Assembly (NCBI RefSeq): GCF_009827545.1
Contig: NZ_WTYS01000001.1
Coordinates: 434,001 to 498,000, forward strand
DNA: 64,000 nucleotides
Source of the DNA: Pontixanthobacter gangjinensis
Lineage (GTDB): Bacteria > Pseudomonadota > Alphaproteobacteria > Sphingomonadales > Sphingomonadaceae
Direction: 5' to 3'
This document shows, one piece after another, positions 32,621 to 41,445 of the stretch. The first letter of the stretch is position 1. Each line of letters opens with the position of its first letter. The notes below the pieces were generated by a model, which worked only from the letters and a program-made list of their open reading frames with translations, did not search any database and had not been told where the DNA came from. A program made the translations under genes and the position numbers.

Positions 32621-35223
32621 CCTATCCGCCTTAATTGAATGTTGAAGCGGTATCCCGTGCCGACGGCACTCCAATAGGAAACTCCGCCCCGCCATGCCAG
32701 TGCCTCTAAGATACCGGCTGCAATAATTTGGTATTCGGATGGCACATCTTTAGCAGATGCATCGAAGGACTCGCAAAGCCGCTCGAACGGAATGCCAAAG
32801 CCACCTTGAATTCTAATCCAGCTCTGATCCGGCTGTTCATCGAGCAAAATTTTCACCGTCCCGCCAAGCGTGGTGTCCAAGATCACCAGCCGCAGCATTG
32901 CCTCTACCATATCCGAAAGCATTAGCGGCTCGGCCATAGTGAAGCCGCTGATTCCCGGCAGATCAGCGTCGATTTGAACCTGCATTTCATTGGCCAGCGG
33001 ACGGGCCCGATCTATGGCTTTGGTCACAGCCTTAAGCGCGTCAATTGGATAGCAGGGCCCAGGCGTATCAACTGGTGAATCGCTCAACAATTGAGCCACT
33101 GTTTCGAGCCTGTCAGTGGCCCTAGTGGCAACATCCCGAATGCGTCCGATCACTTTGGCCAACGCTGTTGGCTTTAGCCTAGGATCGGCCGCTATGTTTG
33201 CGCCCAAGCCAATGGCTTCCAAATCATTGCGCAGTTGTTTGTCGATAAACATACCGACTGCCAGTCGGAGTTCGGCAAGCTGATCAAGGTCGCTAATATC
33301 AATTGCCTCGATAACAATGACTCTTTCCCATGCCCGGTCTTGCCTGGTGGGGGCAGCAACTCGCAGAATTCGTTGCCGTGTTCCGATTTCTCGCATCGGG
33401 ATGCGCATTTCCCCTCCATTCAGCAGGATATCGGAGATTATCCGCTCTATTTGTTCGATCTCAAGTTGGGTAAATGCGGCAATCACATCGGTCAAATTTG
33501 AATCGGCCAGACTAATTTCTGCCTCTCCATACAAATTCGACATCCGCGTATTGGATTGAATTGGGTATCCGATCATATGGAAAATCATGACCGCCGTATT
33601 GAGCGAATCCAATCCATTACGGATTTGTTCGCCTTGGATGGTGATCAAATTGGCCGCGCTTGCCACCCGGTCATCAAGATATTTGGCTTGTTTGCGAACA
33701 CCGGAACCAGACGACAGGTCGCTGCGCCAGCGTTGGATATCCTTGATGCTCGACGCCATAGCTGAAGCAATCCTGCCGATGCCTACTGAGCTTGCGCCAC
33801 TGGGCAGCTCAAAGAGCCAATACAAAGGCGCAGAAGAAGTGCCGAGCGAGGCCAAATAGGTATCTTGGGTCCATTGAGGCGCCAGGGAGCTGGCTGGTAC
33901 TGGAGAACTGGACCTATCGGCCCGCCTAAGCAGCTGAGTGCTGTGACGCCCTGTGAGGGCTAGCTTCGCTTGGGATGCGGATTGCACGCTAAGAATCTCG
34001 GGGGCTTGGTTTCGGTAATGCGTAAAAAGGACCATCTTAGGGATTCCCAAGATTTTGGCTGTCGATCCGAAGAATTCGATGAGCCGTCCATGATCTTGAA
34101 TTGCCGAACGGCGAAAAGACAGGTTGATTGCTTGCTCAAGGATTTCACCCAACCTGCGATCCTGCAACTTCTCTCGGCGTAACAGGTACCAGATTGTCAC
34201 AATTCCCACACCAGCAAGCATTGCTGATGCGGGCAACAGTACATTGGCGTATTGCAACGCCACCCAGCTGGCGCCGAGTACCCCAATAGCCACAGCCGCT
34301 GCGACCGGAAGAATTAGCCGCTTTTCGGCAAAGATATCTTGGGCTCCTCGGGCCAAGGCACATGCTGCAAGAAGGCTTAGAAATGTCAATAACATACCAG
34401 CTGGACGAACTGAGCGGCCATCGAGATATGCTTGTGTAACATAAGCACTAAAAACGCTTGCCCGCATTTCTCCCGTTGACGGATTCATCGAAGTTGCAAG
34501 CCGTCGCTCGGCATGGTCGCGGGGTGGGACCACGAGGGCAGTGAGGCCAGCCAATTCACGACCTTGGAAGTTCTTTGCCAGCAACTGGCTGGCAGATATC
34601 CTCGGGATGTTCTGACTGCGCGGCATGCGGACGTAGGTTGGCGCGCCATCCGGGTCGATATCTGCCAGCGCAGATTCAAATAGCGGAAGCCTACCTTCTG
34701 CACCTCCAATTCCGCGCCAATGCCGTCTGAATATCCCATATTCTGGAGAGGTTACTAGCGCAGCGCCGAATGTGACATTATCGGCTTTTTCGTCGCTTGA
34801 GGTAACAAACTCCCATGCGCTGCTTGCGGGCCGCTTTCTAGCCTTTCGCGAAATGACGACTGGAAGTTCAGTCGCCATTGAAATGGCCTGGTTCCCCGGA
34901 TCACTGGCGAATCCAATCCGACTAATACCTGCCTCAGACGCGGCTGTGATCAGATCCTGATAAGCTTGACCGTCTCGCCGAACGAAATCGGCATCTTGTT
35001 CGATGATCACGACTGCAGGTTTTTGTCCGGATTCGGACCGCGTGACCATATCAAACAGCAATCCGTCCGCGATCTGGAATGAGCCCGACGAGGCCAATCC
35101 AAATAATGCAATTGCCGCCAAAACAGGCACAATGATCGCCGCAAACCGGTCGAAATTCATCAGCGCCGCGGACGAAAAGCGCTGCAGGAGTGTTCCGTTC
35201 TGAACCTGGATATCAGAACCCAC
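32617..35223 (-). CDS. CHASE2-domain sensor with degenerate histidine-kinase module
   Basis: 868 residues. A first membrane segment (about 27-45), an extracytoplasmic CHASE2 domain (about 50-270), then three further segments (about 275-347), the normal CHASE2 topology. GAF/PAS-like regions follow. The C-terminus looks like a histidine kinase, but the helix expected to carry the phospho-histidine reads DKQLRNDLEAIGL at 661-673, with Lys where His should be. The ATPase N-box lacks its Asn (EAMLRLVILD near 774), while glycine-rich ends (GGFGIP 807-812, GTGYRFNIQL 855-864) remain. I therefore call it a probable pseudokinase or signal scaffold. It leads the six-gene operon. Confidence 0.83.
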   Translation of the reverse strand: MGSDIQVQNGTLLQRFSSAALMNFDRFAAIIVPVLAAIALFGLASSGSFQIADGLLFDMVTRSESGQKPAVVIIEQDADFVRRDGQAYQDLITAASEAGISRIGFASDPGNQAISMATELPVVISRKARKRPASSAWEFVTSSDEKADNVTFGAALVTSPEYGIFRRHWRGIGGAEGRLPLFESALADIDPDGAPTYVRMPRSQNIPRISASQLLAKNFQGRELAGLTALVVPPRDHAERRLATSMNPSTGEMRASVFSAYVTQAYLDGRSVRPAGMLLTFLSLLAACALARGAQDIFAEKRLILPVAAAVAIGVLGASWVALQYANVLLPASAMLAGVGIVTIWYLLRREKLQDRRLGEILEQAINLSFRRSAIQDHGRLIEFFGSTAKILGIPKMVLFTHYRNQAPEILSVQSASQAKLALTGRHSTQLLRRADRSSSPVPASSLAPQWTQDTYLASLGTSSAPLYWLFELPSGASSVGIGRIASAMASSIKDIQRWRSDLSSGSGVRKQAKYLDDRVASAANLITIQGEQIRNGLDSLNTAVMIFHMIGYPIQSNTRMSNLYGEAEISLADSNLTDVIAAFTQLEIEQIERIISDILLNGGEMRIPMREIGTRQRILRVAAPTRQDRAWERVIVIEAIDISDLDQLAELRLAVGMFIDKQLRNDLEAIGLGANIAADPRLKPTALAKVIGRIRDVATRATDRLETVAQLLSDSPVDTPGPCYPIDALKAVTKAIDRARPLANEMQVQIDADLPGISGFTMAEPLMLSDMVEAMLRLVILDTTLGGTVKILLDEQPDQSWIRIQGGFGIPFERLCESFDASAKDVPSEYQIIAAGILEALAWRGGVSYWSAVGTGYRFNIQLRRIG

Positions 35224-35383
35224 CGCTCAGCAACTCCCTATTTTGTAATTTTTTAACATGCGCCGCCCATCAAGAGATGGGGTAATAGGCCCACGTGAAT
35301 CTCTGGGCAAGAGTCGCCGCATAACATCGCAGCATTTGGAACATCATAGCCAACAGGATGCTCTCAACACATTGATCTATATG

Positions 35384-36361
35384 TTAAATATCGCCACCAG
35401 TGAGGCGTTGACAGATTAGGTCAAGCTGATCCAACGTGCGATAGCGGATTGTCACGGCCCCAGAACGCGGGTCGGTATCGGTCTTGATCTTAACCGAAAG
35501 GCCAAGAAATTCCTCCAAATGGGCCTGAACCGCAGCAATATCTGCATCTTTGGCGGGATCGCGCGACGGTCTGGCTTGCCGGCGAGCGGTCTCACCATGC
35601 TGTTCCTCACCACCGCGTACAAGTTTTTCGACTTCCCGGACCGATAGCTTTTTGGCAACCGCTTGCTTGGCCAATTCGCCAGCATTCTCGTTGCCGATCA
35701 ATGCCCGCGCGTGCCCCATGGTCAGCGCACCATCTTCAACCAAATCAAGGACATCAACAGGAAGTGCCAACAAGCGCTGGATATTAGCGACGTGACTGCG
35801 AGATTTATCAACTAAATTAGCAATCTCGGCCTGTGTCATCGATTCCTGATCGGAAAGCCGCTGATACGCACGCGCCTCTTCGACCGGATTGAGATCTTCG
35901 CGCTGAAGGTTTTCGATCAAAGCAAGTGCCATCACCTCGCGCTCGTCCAACTCGCGGATGATCGCAGGAATAGTGTGTAACTGGGCCTTTTGCGCAGCGC
36001 GCCAGCGACGCTCACCGGCAACAAGCTGATACCGTCCGCCATCGACCGGGCGAACTATAATAGGCTGAATGACCCCGCGCGAGGCGATCGAGGCTGCCAA
36101 TTCATCCAAAGCGGTCCCATCGAACTTGGTTCGGGGCTGGCCCGGTAGTGGCTCGATTAGCGAGATTGACAATGAAGCCAAGCCAGAGTTTGGCGCGCCC
36201 CCACCTTCGTCTTGCTGCGCAGCCGAGTTTCGCTGATTGGGATTTTGCCGGACCAGCGGCTCTTCACGGCGGGTTTCGCCAAGCAACGCCCCTAGACCGC
36301 GGCCAAGCTTCCGCTTCTTATCAATAGGCCTGGTTGCGGATTGATCCTGTTCGCGGCTCAT
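35384..36361 (-). CDS. parB: Chromosome-partitioning protein ParB
   Basis: 325 residues. A conserved N-terminal ParA-contact motif (KLGRGLGALL, about 18-27), the CTPase box with GERRWRAA at 116-123, a helix-turn-helix (MTQAEIANLVDKSRSHVANI, about 178-197) and a C-terminal dimerisation domain. It binds parS sites, of which three are visible 0.8-3.4 kb upstream, and spreads as a CTP clamp. It overlaps the parA stop as ATGA. The 160 bases to the CHASE2 gene hold nothing I can name. Confidence 0.97.
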   Translation of the reverse strand: MSREQDQSATRPIDKKRKLGRGLGALLGETRREEPLVRQNPNQRNSAAQQDEGGGAPNSGLASLSISLIEPLPGQPRTKFDGTALDELAASIASRGVIQPIIVRPVDGGRYQLVAGERRWRAAQKAQLHTIPAIIRELDEREVMALALIENLQREDLNPVEEARAYQRLSDQESMTQAEIANLVDKSRSHVANIQRLLALPVDVLDLVEDGALTMGHARALIGNENAGELAKQAVAKKLSVREVEKLVRGGEEQHGETARRQARPSRDPAKDADIAAVQAHLEEFLGLSVKIKTDTDPRSGAVTIRYRTLDQLDLICQRLTGGDI

Positions 36362-37134
36362 GCGGCCTTCCTCTTCTCAGGCAAACGTCCAATCAATTCC
36401 CGCGCCAGTGCGATATAAGCCCGGCTCCCGGCACAGGAGTGATCGTAGACCAAGGCAGGCAGTCCATGGCTTGGTGCTTCCGAAAGGCGGACATTGCGCG
36501 GAATTACCGCCTCAAACACCAAATTTCCGAGACAATCGCGCACATCGTCCGAGACTTGGTCGGTCAAACGATTGCGGCGGTCGAACATGGTCAGAACGAC
36601 ACCGATAATTCCTAAGTCCGGGTTGAAGCGCTGCTGAACCTGTTCAACGGTTTTGAGTAGCTGGCTTAGCCCCTCGAGCGCAAAGAATTCACATTGCAGC
36701 GGAACCATCAAGGTATCTGCAGCGCCAAGGGCGTTCAGCGTCAAGAGGCCGAGCGATGGCGGACAATCGATGAAGCAAATATCGTGATCGTGATGATTCG
36801 CCAGAGCAGTACCGAGGCGACTTGTGCGGTCCTGAACCGATACAAGCTCAACTTCGGCCCCGCTCAAATCGACTGTCGCGGGAACTACGTCTAGACCGGG
36901 AATGGTGCTCGGTTGGGTGCAATCGGCAATTGCCATCTCGTCGATCAAAACGTCGTAGCTCGAACGTGGGCGGTTGCCACTCTCAATACCCATGCCAGTT
37001 GAAGCGTTTCCTTGCGGATCAAGATCAATCAGCAGAGTCTTCCAGCCGGTTGCAGCCATCGCGGTGGCGATGTTGATGGCTGTGGTGGTTTTACCAACTC
37101 CGCCCTTTTGATTGGCAATTGCGATTGTGATCAT
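36358..37134 (-). CDS. parA: Chromosome-partitioning ATPase ParA
   Basis: 258 residues of the small chromosomal ParA (Soj) type, lacking the N-terminal DNA-binding domain of plasmid ParA. The deviant Walker A box KGGVGKTT is at 10-17 and Walker A' (CFIDCPPSLGLL) near 116. With ParB and parS it moves the new origin to the opposite pole, where PopZ (encoded at 60.0-60.5 kb) usually anchors it. ATGA overlaps on both sides tie rsmG, parA and parB together. Confidence 0.97.
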   Translation of the reverse strand: MITIAIANQKGGVGKTTTAINIATAMAATGWKTLLIDLDPQGNASTGMGIESGNRPRSSYDVLIDEMAIADCTQPSTIPGLDVVPATVDLSGAEVELVSVQDRTSRLGTALANHHDHDICFIDCPPSLGLLTLNALGAADTLMVPLQCEFFALEGLSQLLKTVEQVQQRFNPDLGIIGVVLTMFDRRNRLTDQVSDDVRDCLGNLVFEAVIPRNVRLSEAPSHGLPALVYDHSCAGSRAYIALARELIGRLPEKRKAA

Positions 37135-37769
37135 GTCTTTGTCCGCGCCCCTTTCGCTAACTTCCCAATCAGTATGCCTGCTTCATCATCGGTCTGAGAC
37201 TGTTCCACGTGAAACATCTTTTGGACCTTCTTCGGCAAGGTTTCCAATTCTTGCGCCGCCGACCGCCCTTTGGGCAACAGAAAAGTAGTCTTGGCTGTGG
37301 AGAATCTTGCGGACAAATCTAGTAAACGGGGCAAAGGAGCAAATGCACGGGCCGAAATGACCGCAACCGGGACAGTTTCAAGCAATTCAAGTCGCATGCC
37401 CGCCACCTCGCATTTCGGCAACATCAATTCATGCCGCATACGCTCCAGCCATTCAATTCGCTTTCGACGGGATTCTACCAGAACAACTGGCCATTTCGGT
37501 CGCATTATCGAAATGACTACTCCAGGCAGACCTGCTCCGGTGCCGAGATCAAGCCATATACCTTTTGTTTCATGTGAAACATGGTCAAGTAGCTGCGCAC
37601 TGTCAGCGATATGCCGCTGCCAGGCGATGTCGAGCGTCGGGTTTGCAACCAGATTCTGGGATGAATTCTCTTCGCGCAACGCAGCGACAAATCGCTCAAG
37701 CTTGTCGAACGCTTCTGTGTCACAACGCTCGGCAACAAATGCCTTGGCGGTATCCTCACCCCGGATCAT
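37131..37769 (-). CDS. rsmG: 16S rRNA (guanine527-N7)-methyltransferase RsmG
   Basis: 212 residues of the GidB/RsmG family, using S-adenosylmethionine to methylate G527 of 16S rRNA; loss can give low-level streptomycin resistance. The SAM motif [20 protein letters not shown] lies at about 90-109. The gene contains two parS sites in its coding sequence. It is coupled upstream to mnmG and downstream to parA by ATGA overlaps. Confidence 0.95.
   Translation of the reverse strand: MIRGEDTAKAFVAERCDTEAFDKLERFVAALREENSSQNLVANPTLDIAWQRHIADSAQLLDHVSHETKGIWLDLGTGAGLPGVVISIMRPKWPVVLVESRRKRIEWLERMRHELMLPKCEVAGMRLELLETVPVAVISARAFAPLPRLLDLSARFSTAKTTFLLPKGRSAAQELETLPKKVQKMFHVEQSQTDDEAGILIGKLAKGARTKT
37201..37216. 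promoter_or_regulatory. parS site (1)
   Basis: TGTTCCACGTGAAACA matches the bacterial parS consensus TGTTTCACGTGAAACA with one change. It lies inside rsmG, 65 bases from parA, and should be bound by ParB. Confidence 0.9.
37566..37581. promoter_or_regulatory. parS site (2)
   Basis: TGTTTCATGTGAAACA differs from the parS consensus at one central base. It lies inside rsmG, 350 bases from the first site. Confidence 0.88.
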
Positions 37770-39622
37770 GCTGCAATCTGCTCTAGTCGGCGGGCATAAA
37801 CGAGCAAGGCTGAAAGCGCTGCAGGTGTAACACCAGAGACCCGCCCCGCTGCAGATAACGTGCTCGGTCTAGCTTTGGAGAGGCGTTCAATCATTTCGTT
37901 GGAGAGGCCAGGGACCTTCTCGTAAGGGAAGTCTGCCGGAAGGCTCACCGCATCGCTCGCCCTTAAATCGCGAAGTTCTGATTCCTGCCTCTCAAGATAA
38001 GGCGCGTAAGCAGCATCTTCGACCAATTCACTCGCAAGATCGAGGTCGGAAGACAGGTCCCCCCCTATCCAAGGGGTAAGCTCGGCAAGTCCAACTCCTT
38101 TTATCCTCAGCCATTCGCTCAACGGCTTCCGGCCGCCATCTCGGCGAACGGGTAGGCCAGCATTATGCAATTCGGTTGCCAGAACCTCTTTCCCAAACTT
38201 GGCCGACCAGAGAGCCCGCTTTTGGCTCCGAACATTGAACCATTCGCTGCGCCCTTCACCCACACAACCTGATGCAATGGCAAGTGGTGTTAGACGAGAA
38301 CTCGCATTGTTAGCACGCAATCTAAGCCGGTACTCAGCACGCGATGTGAGCATCCGGTACGGCTCGGAAACGCCGTGGAGGGTTAGGTCATCTATCATTA
38401 CGGCCATATAGGAATTCGCCCTGTCTAGCGCAGGTGGGGATTTTCCAAGGATTTTTGCAGCAGCATGCATACCCGCAATCAAGCCCTGTGCAGCAGCTTC
38501 CTCATAACCAGTAGTTCCGTTGATTTGCCCTGCACAATACAGACCCGGCATTTGGCGAAGCTCAAGGCCGCTTGTTAACGCTCGCGGATCGATATGATCA
38601 TATTCAACCGCATAGCCAGGTACAACCATCTCGACGCGAGAAAGCCCCTCCATAGCTCGCAACATCGCCAGTTGAACATCAACTGGTAGCGAAGTGCTAA
38701 TTCCATTGGGATAAACTAAATGCGTATCGAGCCCCTCTGGCTCCAAAAATATCTGGTGTCCGTCACGATCGCCAAACCGGTGGATCTTGTCCTCAATCGA
38801 TGGGCAATAGCGCGGCCCTTGCGCATCGATCGCCCCTGAAAACAGGGGTGACCGATCCAAATTGGCGCGGATGATATCGTGGCTCCGCGTGTTCGTCCGA
38901 GTTATAGCGCAGAAAACTTGCGGGTTAACTCTAGCCGAGGTCATGGGCGACATAGTCCAGTGATCGGCATCAGAGGGCTGCTCCTCCAACGCGGCCCAAT
39001 CGATGGTGCGGCCATCCAAACGCGGCGGCGTTCCAGTTTTGAGCCGAGCCATCGGTAACTTCGCCTCCCGCATTTGCGCGGCAAGCTTCTTTGCAGAATC
39101 TTCGCCAATGCGCCCACCGGTCAGCCGTTCCTCCCCGCGAAACAATGTCCCACCCAGGAACGTGCCGGTACACAGAATGACAGCACGGGAATAAATGCAA
39201 GTTCCGTCAGCAAGGGAAATTCCCGTCACGCTATCGCCAGAAAACAACAGCGAAGCTGCTTCACCCTCAATAAACTGCAGGTCGCCCTGCTGCTTGATCA
39301 TTCCCTGTACAGCCTGCTTGAATAAGCGCCGGTCAGCCTGAATACGCGGCCCCCAAACAGCACTGCCTTTCGAGCGATTGAGCATTCGGTAATGTATTGC
39401 AGCGGCATCAGCGGCGCGGCCGAGCAGGCCATCAAAAGCATCAACCTCGCGCACAAGATGGCCTTTGCCCAATCCGCCGATGGCCGGATTGCAGCTCATC
39501 GCCCCGACTGCATTAAGATCGAAACTTACCAACCCAGCGCGCGCACCCATGCGCGCCGCAACCGAAGCCGCTTCTACCCCTGCATGTCCCCCGCCGATAA
39601 TTAGGATGTCGAATTTCTGCAT
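37766..39622 (-). CDS. mnmG: tRNA uridine-5-carboxymethylaminomethyl enzyme MnmG
   Basis: 618 residues, the normal MnmG (GidA) length. The FAD motif [10 protein letters not shown] opens the protein at 10-19, and the GidA signatures [19 protein letters not shown] (about 45-63) and [17 protein letters not shown] are intact. With MnmE it makes cmnm5U34 in tRNAs. It overlaps rsmG by ATGA and is separated from mnmE by 92 bases that end in parS site 3. Confidence 0.97.
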   Translation of the reverse strand: MQKFDILIIGGGHAGVEAASVAARMGARAGLVSFDLNAVGAMSCNPAIGGLGKGHLVREVDAFDGLLGRAADAAAIHYRMLNRSKGSAVWGPRIQADRRLFKQAVQGMIKQQGDLQFIEGEAASLLFSGDSVTGISLADGTCIYSRAVILCTGTFLGGTLFRGEERLTGGRIGEDSAKKLAAQMREAKLPMARLKTGTPPRLDGRTIDWAALEEQPSDADHWTMSPMTSARVNPQVFCAITRTNTRSHDIIRANLDRSPLFSGAIDAQGPRYCPSIEDKIHRFGDRDGHQIFLEPEGLDTHLVYPNGISTSLPVDVQLAMLRAMEGLSRVEMVVPGYAVEYDHIDPRALTSGLELRQMPGLYCAGQINGTTGYEEAAAQGLIAGMHAAAKILGKSPPALDRANSYMAVMIDDLTLHGVSEPYRMLTSRAEYRLRLRANNASSRLTPLAIASGCVGEGRSEWFNVRSQKRALWSAKFGKEVLATELHNAGLPVRRDGGRKPLSEWLRIKGVGLAELTPWIGGDLSSDLDLASELVEDAAYAPYLERQESELRDLRASDAVSLPADFPYEKVPGLSNEMIERLSKARPSTLSAAGRVSGVTPAALSALLVYARRLEQIAA

Positions 39623-39698
39623 AGATGCCCGATAGTCGAGCTGGATTGTATGGTCAAAGACATTGGTCCTCAGGGAGAGGCCCCTCGGTCACTAAAAT

Positions 39699-39714
39699 TG
39701 TTCCACGTGGAACA
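39699..39714. promoter_or_regulatory. parS site (3)
   Basis: TGTTCCACGTGGAACA is a perfectly symmetrical 16-base parS variant. It abuts the mnmE stop codon (39715) in the mnmE-mnmG gap and may also lie within the mnmG promoter region. Confidence 0.88.
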
Positions 39715-40989
39715 TCATTTGCCGATACAAAATCGTCCAAATAACGCGTCAAGCATATCCTCAGTCGAGGTTCGACCTATCAAACGATCAAACGCAAGTC
39801 TTGCTAGCCGCAGTTGCTCTGCGATCAGCAGAGGGTCTTCTTGCTCACCTAATTGCTCCAGCGCGTTTTTGGCTTCTGCAATTAATCCATGCTGACGCGC
39901 GTTGAGTGCGACGGCGCCTGGAGCCGGCATGGAACTCCGCGCATAGTCGATTAGCAGCCCGATCAACTGATCTAACCCCTCACCAGACAAAGCGGACAGA
40001 GAGGCGATCGGTGAATGCTTCGCCTCACGATCCAACCAATCACACTTCGCATCAATCTCCCAAGACCCCTTCGGGCCCTGTCCCTCCCGTCCGAGCCACA
40101 ACACCAGATCCGCAATCTCGGTTTGCGCGACCGCTCGCGCAATACCAATTGCCTCAATCGAATCTTGGCTGTCATTGCGAAGCCCAGCAGTGTCGACAAA
40201 AGTGAACGGAATTCCTTCAAGTGCGACAGGCCGCTCTAGGACATCCCTGGTAGTGCCTGCCGTTTCTGCTGTTATTGCCGCTTCATCGCCAAGCATTGCA
40301 TTGAAAAGAGTGGATTTTCCGGCATTAGGAGGACCCGCAAGAACCACTCTGAATCCATCACGCAGTTTGTCCGCTCGGGGCCTTAACAGCCATGTTTCCA
40401 GTTCTTGTTTAAAATCAGACACTTGTTGGTGAAACACCGCTGGGAGACTGGAAACATCGTCCTCATCGGAAAAATCGAGCGCTGCTTCCACTTGTGCCGA
40501 GAGATGCAGAACCGTCTCACGCCAACCTTCAATCTGCCGTGATAAGGCGCCACCCACCATCGCCATCGCAGATCGGCGGTGCAGTTCTGTTTCGGCCGAT
40601 AACAAGTCTGCGAGACCTTCAGCTTCGGCCAAATCCATCTTGCCATTGGCAAAGGCGCGGCGGGTGAATTCTCCGGGCTGCGCTTTGCGCAAGCCCGTTA
40701 CCATCGACAACACGTTCTCGGCCGCTGCGACTACCGCCCTACCCCCGTGAAGGTGGAGTTCGGCAATATCCTCGCCGGTCACAGTTGATGGACCAGGTAG
40801 CCATAAGACCATCGCATGGTCGAGCACTTCGCCTTGAGCATCGCGCAAGGTTGCCACGCTCGCTCTCCGTGCTTCTGGCAATTTTCCAGCCAAGCTCTGC
40901 AACGCCGGGCCAGCCTTGCTGCCACTGACACGGATCACGGCAATACCTGCTGGCGGACTTCCGCTTGAAAGGGCGTAAATTGTGTCCAT
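39715..40989 (-). CDS. mnmE: tRNA modification GTPase MnmE
   Basis: 424 residues. An N-terminal folate-binding TrmE domain (DTIYALSSGSPPAGIAVIRVSG), a helical domain with an inserted G domain (GPPNAGKST at about 219-227, DTAGLR, and an NKxD-equivalent region that reads poorly), and the C-terminal FCIGK with the catalytic Cys. Where most MnmE have NKxD, the stretch after LVLWLGREGQG has no clear Asn-Lys-x-Asp; instead AKCDWLDRE follows. This is a real deviation that would alter guanine specificity if confirmed. The ATG at 40989 is preferred over TTG at 40992. Confidence 0.94.
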   Translation of the reverse strand: MDTIYALSSGSPPAGIAVIRVSGSKAGPALQSLAGKLPEARRASVATLRDAQGEVLDHAMVLWLPGPSTVTGEDIAELHLHGGRAVVAAAENVLSMVTGLRKAQPGEFTRRAFANGKMDLAEAEGLADLLSAETELHRRSAMAMVGGALSRQIEGWRETVLHLSAQVEAALDFSDEDDVSSLPAVFHQQVSDFKQELETWLLRPRADKLRDGFRVVLAGPPNAGKSTLFNAMLGDEAAITAETAGTTRDVLERPVALEGIPFTFVDTAGLRNDSQDSIEAIGIARAVAQTEIADLVLWLGREGQGPKGSWEIDAKCDWLDREAKHSPIASLSALSGEGLDQLIGLLIDYARSSMPAPGAVALNARQHGLIAEAKNALEQLGEQEDPLLIAEQLRLARLAFDRLIGRTSTEDMLDALFGRFCIGK

Positions 40990-41021
40990 CAATTTATTAC
41001 ACCTGCCAGCGGGGTGTCAGA

Positions 41022-41282
41022 TCAATCTTTCTTGGAAGGTTTCGTGCCACCAAGGCCGCCCGCGACCGCGCCTTCAACAAAATTCTGGAACATCTTGAAG
41101 CCAACTTGCCCCATCGGAGCGAGCTGTTTAGCGAATTGTTGCAATTGCTCTGGGTTGCTGACGCCCTTCATCGCTTTGGTCACGGTGTCGACATACAGAT
41201 CATTAGCCTTCGATACATCGGGCAATCCCATGAAGCTCCGCGCCTCCTCTGGCGAACAATCGATTTCGATCTGGACCTTCAT
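41022..41282 (-). CDS. DUF6489 family small protein
   Basis: 86 residues of a small family found near mnmE in sphingomonads (DUF6489). It has a beta-strand start (MKVQIEIDCSPEEARSFMGLPDVS), a helical middle, and a Gly-rich, phasin-like end (FKMFQNFVEGAVAGGLGGTKPSKKD). No catalytic residue is apparent. It is 32 bases upstream of mnmE on the same strand and divergent from the glutamate-synthase-like gene. Function is unknown. Confidence 0.8.
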   Translation of the reverse strand: MKVQIEIDCSPEEARSFMGLPDVSKANDLYVDTVTKAMKGVSNPEQLQQFAKQLAPMGQVGFKMFQNFVEGAVAGGLGGTKPSKKD

Positions 41283-41445
41283 AGCAATTCCTCCGTTATC
41301 AAACGGTCACCTCTTGGGTGACGCTTATCCTTATCTGGGTTTGGCAAGCCAAGGCACAAGGGTTAAGCCTATTCTAAGAAAATCCCAAGGAGTCATTCGT
41401 GAAAATCTTAAACTATCAGGTCACCTATTCCTTGGGTGTCTCCGA

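Noticed and set aside
32621-32695. N-terminal extension of the response regulator
   Set aside because: It would overlap the CHASE2 gene by 79 bases; the ATG at 32620 makes an exact ATGA overlap and a standard receiver start.
41014-41445. Upstream extension of the glutamate-synthase-like gene (extra 144 residues)
   Set aside because: It overlaps the DUF6489 gene on the other strand and lacks any family similarity; the membrane-anchored start at 41446 is natural.
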